A stretch of DNA of 15,705 nucleotides from Sporomusa sp. (GTDB taxonomy: Bacteria > Bacillota_C > Negativicutes > Sporomusales > Sporomusaceae). Position 1 is the stretch's first letter, and every line of letters begins with the position of its first letter. The stretch covers positions 1-15,705 of the forward strand of contig JAQSXM010000027.1 in assembly GCA_029256645.1 (NCBI GenBank), given 5' to 3'. The position numbers and the translations under genes were made by a program. Below the pieces are notes generated by a model. That model searched no databases and was not told where the DNA came from. It saw only the letters and a list, made by a program, of their open reading frames with translations. This document shows positions 15,144 through 15,705 of this stretch, one piece after another.

Positions 15144-15705
15144 TTAATAGCGCGAATCAGGTAAGCCAAAGCTATAGACAACCTTAGGTCCAGTGCCATC
15201 ATCAGGCCCATTTTGGGCATTGACGGGCGCCACGTCAACAGGTGGCTGATTATCATCGCTATTATTTTCTTTTTCTATTATTTTGCCCTGGTTTAATAAC
15301 TGCGCCAGTTCATTTCCTTCAAGTGTTTCCCGCTCTAAAAGCGCATTGGCAACAAGGTGCAGCTTCTCGATATTGTCCTTAAGCATCTCTTCGGTTTTAG
15401 CATAGGCGGCTTCAATCATCCGCCGGACTTCTTTGTCAATTGAGTAGGCTACCTCTTCGCTGTAGTTGCGGTCACGGGAAATATCCCGTCCCAGGAAAAC
15501 CTGCTGTTCCTGCCGGCGGCCAAAGGTAATTGGGCCCAATGCCTCACTCATACCATACTCGGTAATCATCTTACGTGCCAAATCGGTAGCACGTTCCAGG
15601 TCGTTTTGGGCACCTGTGCTGATTTCTTTCAGGACGACAGCCTCCGCAACCCGCCCGCCGAGGAGCGTATTCAGCTGCTCAAGGAGTTCAGTCCTCGTTG
15701 CATAG
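15144..15705 (-). CDS. ftsH: ATP-dependent zinc metalloprotease FtsH, C-terminal part
   Basis: The last 186 residues of the membrane-anchored AAA+ protease that degrades misassembled membrane proteins and some regulators. The gene runs off the window edge, so the start, membrane helices, AAA+ domain and HEAGH zinc site are not visible. What is visible is the second part of the peptidase M41 domain: TELLEQLNTLLGGRVAE, then STGAQNDLERATDLARKM, whose Asp after QN corresponds to the third zinc ligand, then TEYGMSEALGPITFG. A helical region follows, and an acidic, Asn/Pro-rich tail (about the last 45 residues) ends in LPDSRY, typical of the variable FtsH C-terminus. The reading frame is open to position 15704. 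A strong terminator follows. Confidence 0.95.
   Translation of the reverse strand, partial: YATRTELLEQLNTLLGGRVAEAVVLKEISTGAQNDLERATDLARKMITEYGMSEALGPITFGRRQEQQVFLGRDISRDRNYSEEVAYSIDKEVRRMIEAAYAKTEEMLKDNIEKLHLVANALLERETLEGNELAQLLNQGKIIEKENNSDDNQPPVDVAPVNAQNGPDDGTGPKVVYSFGLPDSRY

Overview
The window looks like core chromosome from a moderately G+C, anaerobic, spore-forming-type Firmicute. The mix of genes (a FtsH/YibE-F/GreA/LysS neighbourhood, a MetE-core-like protein, BioY, CoaX and an acyl-ACP-reductase-like enzyme) suggests the Negativicutes, perhaps Sporomusaceae. That placement is inference, because no rRNA or other phylogenetic marker is present. No phage, insertion sequence transposase, CRISPR array, tRNA or rRNA is visible.

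Read from right to left, most genes lie on the minus strand. The end of ftsH (truncated by the window edge) closes with a strong intrinsic terminator. It is followed by a yibE/F-like exporter-type membrane protein and a MetE/UroD-superfamily protein. A plus-strand block comes next: an OmpR/PhoB-type response regulator, its sensor kinase, and a secreted protein made of two 77-residue repeats. The promoter of the secreted protein carries a phosphate-box-like direct repeat (TTGTCAT-N4-TTGTCAT), which makes it a likely target of the two-component system. This block and the MetE-like gene converge on a long structured terminator at 12611-12709.

The minus strand then holds birA-bioY (biotin ligase/repressor and biotin transporter S-component), coaX (type III pantothenate kinase) with its own promoter, and dusB (tRNA dihydrouridine synthase). 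An uncharacterised 320-residue protein follows, separated from dusB by a 126-bp imperfect palindrome that resembles a mobile repeat.

The most unusual part is 2288-4884, a three-gene operon. It has its own extended -10 promoter and a 24-bp palindrome at the predicted transcription start. It encodes a small helix-turn-helix protein, a 300-residue protein of unknown function, and a homologue of the cyanobacterial long-chain acyl-ACP reductase that keeps the catalytic cysteine. The operon runs directly into a full-consensus promoter that drives greA-lysS (transcript cleavage factor and lysyl-tRNA synthetase) through a leader of about 220 nt containing a perfect 10-bp-arm palindrome.

Together the window covers housekeeping (translation, transcription fidelity, cofactor supply, membrane proteolysis) plus two less understood units: the acyl-reductase-like operon and the two-component system with its repeat protein.
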